This document shows positions 60,497-64,000 of a stretch of 64,000 nt of DNA, piece by piece. Source of the DNA: Castanea sativa (lineage: Eukaryota > Streptophyta > Magnoliopsida > Fagales > Fagaceae); the NCBI RefSeq assembly GCF_040712315.1, contig NC_134021.1, positions 43,897,501 through 43,961,500 on the forward strand, written 5' to 3'. The notes under the pieces are model-generated. The model was not told where the DNA came from. It saw only the letters and a program-made list of their open reading frames with translations, and did no database searches. Position 1 is the first letter of the stretch, and every line of letters begins with the position of its first letter. The position numbers and the translations under genes were made by a program.

Positions 60497-63441
60497 ATGG
60501 GTAGATTCAAAGGTTTAGTAGACACTCCTGCCAGTATGGAGGGCTTCCGAGCCAAATACCATATTCCCCAAGGAGTGGGTTTGAGGTACTGTGCCTCAAA
60601 CCAGATTTATACTAATAGGGAAGAAGGGGAAGTTGTCATTCCCATAATCGCATTCATAGAAGGGGGAATGACACTCCCTATGGGGAATGTAACTCAAGAC
60701 TACCTGTTAAACCATAGGTTATGCCCTCACCTTTGTGCACCCAATGTATTTAGAATTTTAGGTTGTGTTGACGCTTTCAATGAGCAGATGGGTTTGAGAC
60801 TCACATGGCACGACGTTGTCCATATGTATGAGTGTCGCTCACTTGAGGACTCAGGGTACTACCTCAAGTCTAAGTCTAGCGTTGCCAAGCTCATATCTTG
60901 TCTTCCCAAGTCCAGCAAGGGCATGAAAGACGATTACTTCATTGCCTCTGGGAGTGGAATGATGGCCTTCACTGCCTAATTAAGGAGGGAAAACCAAGTG
61001 TGATTCCATAGGATTAGGATCTTTAGCATGGGATTTAGCTCTTTAACCTTATCATTTATATTTTATTTTACATTCATTTCCTTTTGGTATTAGAATTTAC
61101 TATTCTAACCACGATCTGCTACTTGGATAGTTTTGTAGATAATCGACACGTGTCACCCCGCTTAAGCTTAACAAACGTCAAAGACCTTAACAAAGTTTTA
61201 AGATCCAAGGCGTTTGTCAGCAAAGACAGACAACTAAGGGTAGTTCATCTCATCTTGGGTTTCGAGCCACTATCAACCACCTTCCAGGACATCATAATAG
61301 CAGGCGACCATAGGCCTCGAAGGATAGACGTCTCCAAATCAGGATTTCTTGCCCGACAAGACCCTCCTGACGAATTTCCTATCATTCTTTACGTACACCC
61401 AATAGCAGCAATTCCCCCTCCTATACACCCTGAAGCAATGGCTTCCCGAGAAGTCTACATCCTCATACTTGTCTCTCAAGGAGGAAATAGACCAATTCCG
61501 ACTCGAGAAAGTAAAGAAGACTCCAGAATGTCCTATTGTCTACCTCTCAGACAAAGAAAGTGAATGAGATAAAAGCTCGAGTATTAAAGGTTTCATAGTT
61601 GCACATGTAGATAGCAGCGCCGAGGAAGAGGAAGAAAATATGTCTCTGCAAAACGGAAGAGGCTTGAAGGCTATCCTTGCTGATAGGGTTAAGCAAGCTA
61701 CCAGGGGCACTTCGGGGACTTAGCCCTCTGCCAATCCCCCACCCCCTCCTCCTCTTCCAGGTACCTTGCTTCCCATACCCAACCTTAAAAAGTGTACGTA
61801 TTTAGACCCCTGTAAACTATATTGTTTTACCTAATTAATTAACCAAGTGAATACTTAGGTTTATTATTCAAATTTAGGTTAAAACAATAATAATCATATC
61901 ATGTAAAGCAGCGAAAAAATAAAGAATACAACGATATGATAAACCAAGAAAATCAAACCGGTAAAAAACCTGAGGAGGATTTAACCTAACTATCCTTAAG
62001 ATAAAACAACAAAACTACTATGAAAGAATTGAAATTTACACAAAAACGACTTAAACCACTAACATTATATTGCTACCTCGAGTAGGAAACTTACTACCAC
62101 GACCCCATGATAGTTCTGAGTCCACGGACTACTTCTTTCCTTGGCTTTTGCAAAACACAAACACCCACGTTTGTGACTTTGAGATCCCACTCAAAGGTTT
62201 AGCAATACAAACTCTCCTGTTTGTGACTCCAAGACCACCCTTGAAGGTTTAGATCATCAGCACCTTTGATGACTAGAGAAGGCAGCAACTTCTACAACAC
62301 CGGATCTTGAGATTCTTCAAGTAATAACACCGGTAGAAGATATGAGAGAGCTTTTTAGGAACAAAACCCTAAATACAAAAGAGGTAAACTCTTCTCTCTC
62401 TCAAAAGCCTTATAAAAACGTATTTAGGGTTTCTTTTATATACTGGGAGAAGTAGATCTGAAACCCTTATCCTTAACGGGCTTGAACTGCTGTTTGGGCT
62501 TAATTAAAATTCTGCGAATACGATTCTCGATCGGTCGAGCCTGTTCTTCGATTGATCAAACCCGATAGATTCTGAAATCTTCTTTCTGCAACTTGTATGT
62601 TCTCGTGTGTTCACGATTTACCAATTGTTTTAAACTTTTAGAACCTAACAAAAGAAAAGACAAGATGAAGTTGAGGAGGGGAAGCTGGCTTGACAGAAGG
62701 GGCCTAAACAACAAAAAATAACTAAAGGCTAGACACAAGCCTCTTCTGTGGAGAGCAAGGAGAGCCATGAAGTGGCCAAGGTGTGCCAAACCCCGTCCAA
62801 TTGGGCCCCTCTGTTGGAGTTGGATGGAGCCACCATTCCCCGAAGTTCCACAATAAGAGAATTTCAAAATGGGCATGCACATTATCTGGCTGAGGACTTA
62901 GAGCAGCCTATACTTCTGTCTAAAGATATGGATACCCTAAGAAAAATAAGGCAGCAAGAGCTCTTTCTGTCCCTCAAAAGGGACTTAGCCTTGGTAAGAT
63001 TAGTTGTTAGCGTCAGCATCTTCTCTTGCATTATTTTGTTATTATTTGTTTTCTATTAGTGTTATTTTATTTTTATTTGTTTTTTGTTGTGACGCACTAG
63101 TTCGTTGCTTTTGGGCAGACTATCTAGGAGGTATTTGTTGCCGAGGAATGGATAAATGATGCTCGGAATGAGGCTAAAGCCAAGGCCAATCTCAAGGCCG
63201 AGACTAAAAAAGCCTTGGGTTTGGCTGAGTAGGAGAAAAAAGAGCTTACTGAAAAGTTGGTAGAAGTGGGGAAGGGAAGGAGGAGTGTTGAGGCTGGGCT
63301 TAAGACTACCGAGACTCAGGCGGAGAAGCAACACAAACAGCTCCATTACAAAGGAATAGAGCTAGCCACTACCCAACAAGAAGTTTTAGGCTTGAAGAGT
63401 GAGTTAGCCCAGGCTAAGGAAGCGGCTCCCCAATTAGGATA
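60497..63441 (+). pseudogene. antisense gene of a second Tat-like element, split by a solo LTR
   Basis: Frame 60497-60979 begins MGRFKGLVDTPASMEGFRAK and contains GGMTLPMGNVTQDYLLNHRL and LCPHLCAPNVFRILGCVDAF, equivalent to the first element's GLRLPLNAFARELL...LNPNAWRLIVSM region. Near 60955 one frame shift leads into EWNDGLHCL. 61140-61390 (LTNVKDLNKVLRSKAFVSKD) continues it. A solo LTR interrupts at 61793-62650. After it come WAPLLELDGATIPRSSTIRE (about 62800) and LSLKRDLAL, an intron from about 62995 (GTAAGATTAG) to an AG near 63119, and a Lys/Glu/Ala coiled coil to 63441 with internal TAGs (near 63123 and 63229). It sits beside an LTR and has the same order as 2767-4987: domain, coiled coil, then presumably gag-pol beyond the window on the minus strand. 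Clearly decayed. Confidence 0.65.
61793..62650 (+). mobile_element. solo LTR inside the second antisense gene (858 bp)
   Basis: TGTACGTATTTAGACCCCTG to GAACCTAACA, TG...CA. Direct repeat AAAG on both sides (left ...TTAAAAAG, right AAAGAAAAG). A TATAAAAAC box lies near 62411. The reading frame of the host gene resumes after it. No internal domain is present, so this is a solo LTR. Confidence 0.65.
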
Positions 63442-64000
63442 AGGTTACTTACTAGCTCATCACAAAAGAGCTTCTTCTTAACACTTCCTCTAAAATCCTT
63501 AGATATCACCTAAAACAATTTTACAAGTATCATTTACTCAATAATCGAATAATTTAAGAAAAACTTATAACGATACCAGGCCAGAAGAGAAATTAATAAA
63601 AATACCCAATACCTGACCACTGTTATTTCACACCAAAATTCCACATAATCATAATATTTTCCTTATTTTTCTGCCACCATTAATGCCCTAGAGATAAGGC
63701 TAAAATTTCTAGTACTATATCATACTAGGATTTATTAAAAAAAAAATCATACTAGGAAAGACAAGGCACCTAGACCCATCTTCAAGTATTACTTCCTCTT
63801 CTTTTTTTTGTCGGGTATTACATTGGCGAAATGTGTAAATGGAGTTGTTACCCAGTTTAGGTCCAGGAACCATAAATATAGCGCCTTCATAGAAGGACTG
63901 ATCATTACCAGAGCACGTATTCGGAGTTTAGGTATGAGGATGGAAGGTGTTAGGCACCCAATCCCACCCAATTCGTGAGTCGACTTCTACTTATTGTGTT
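63442..64000. other. unassigned repeat-like end of window
   Basis: AT-rich, then from about 63830 a phrase-dense stretch (GTAAATGGAGTTGTTACCCA, AAATATAGCGCCTTCATAGA, GAAGGTGTTAGGCACCCAAT) of the kind I recall as dispersed plant repeats. No gene or element borders can be set here. Confidence 0.35.

Overview
The window is nuclear DNA of a flowering plant. It is very AT-rich and gene-poor, is split by long (TA)n, (GA)n and (AAT)n tracts, and is filled with plant transposable elements: a Tat-lineage Ty3/gypsy element, Ty1/copia-like LTRs, hAT-like MITEs, Helitrons and a Pack-MULE. A woody eudicot (rosid, perhaps Fagales-like) fits the repeats I recognise, but the species assignment is low confidence. 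I saw no rRNA, tRNA, CRISPR or bacterial-type gene organisation.

The host content is one local family of small secreted peptide precursors, all on the + strand and intronless. Three are intact (18-440, 32045-32425, 45274-45708). Two are broken: 25142-25294 is cut after the signal peptide and spacer, and 37939-37993 has only the signal peptide. One further locus, near 42300-42540, keeps only promoter sequence. The precursors share a signal peptide ending in an EAR motif, a PPYxPNP block, a DHxIxVS-xLR block, a PS[GA]PNP core reminiscent of IDA/PIP/CLE-type peptide hormones, and a C-terminal MPKGS. Their promoters share a conserved block just upstream of the TATA box. In the 45 kb gene that block lies in a 424-bp tandem promoter duplication.

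The window is built from duplications. A unit of about 14 kb starting at the first gene (1-1782, then 12068-23255) recurs as 45257-59251. Smaller intergenic modules recur around 26.5-32 kb and 40.6-45 kb. After duplication each copy collected its own insertions, so each serves as the empty-site control for the other. Copy A received a 10,285-bp Ty3/gypsy element (1783-12067, TSD GGATA) and a 1.8-kb composite insert (about 21080-22862). Copy B received a Pack-MULE carrying BAG co-chaperone exons (56116-57375) and a solo-LTR-like relic (49476-50452). Its right end is interrupted by a second, degenerate Tat-like element (from 59252 to the window end), whose antisense gene is itself split by a solo LTR.

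The full-length Ty3/gypsy element encodes gag, protease, RT, two RNase H domains and integrase on the minus strand. A four-exon gene with its own TATA box lies on the opposite strand. Gag-pol carries stops, indels and two catalytic Asp-to-Asn changes. Every premature stop fits a C-to-T change in a CHG or CG context, which suggests methylation-driven decay. From 33 to 40 kb the window holds a 1.06-kb tandem duplication, two Helitrons in opposite orientation (one with about five repeats of its own 5' terminus), an ACC-rich tract with a small LTR, and a GA tract of about 117 bp.
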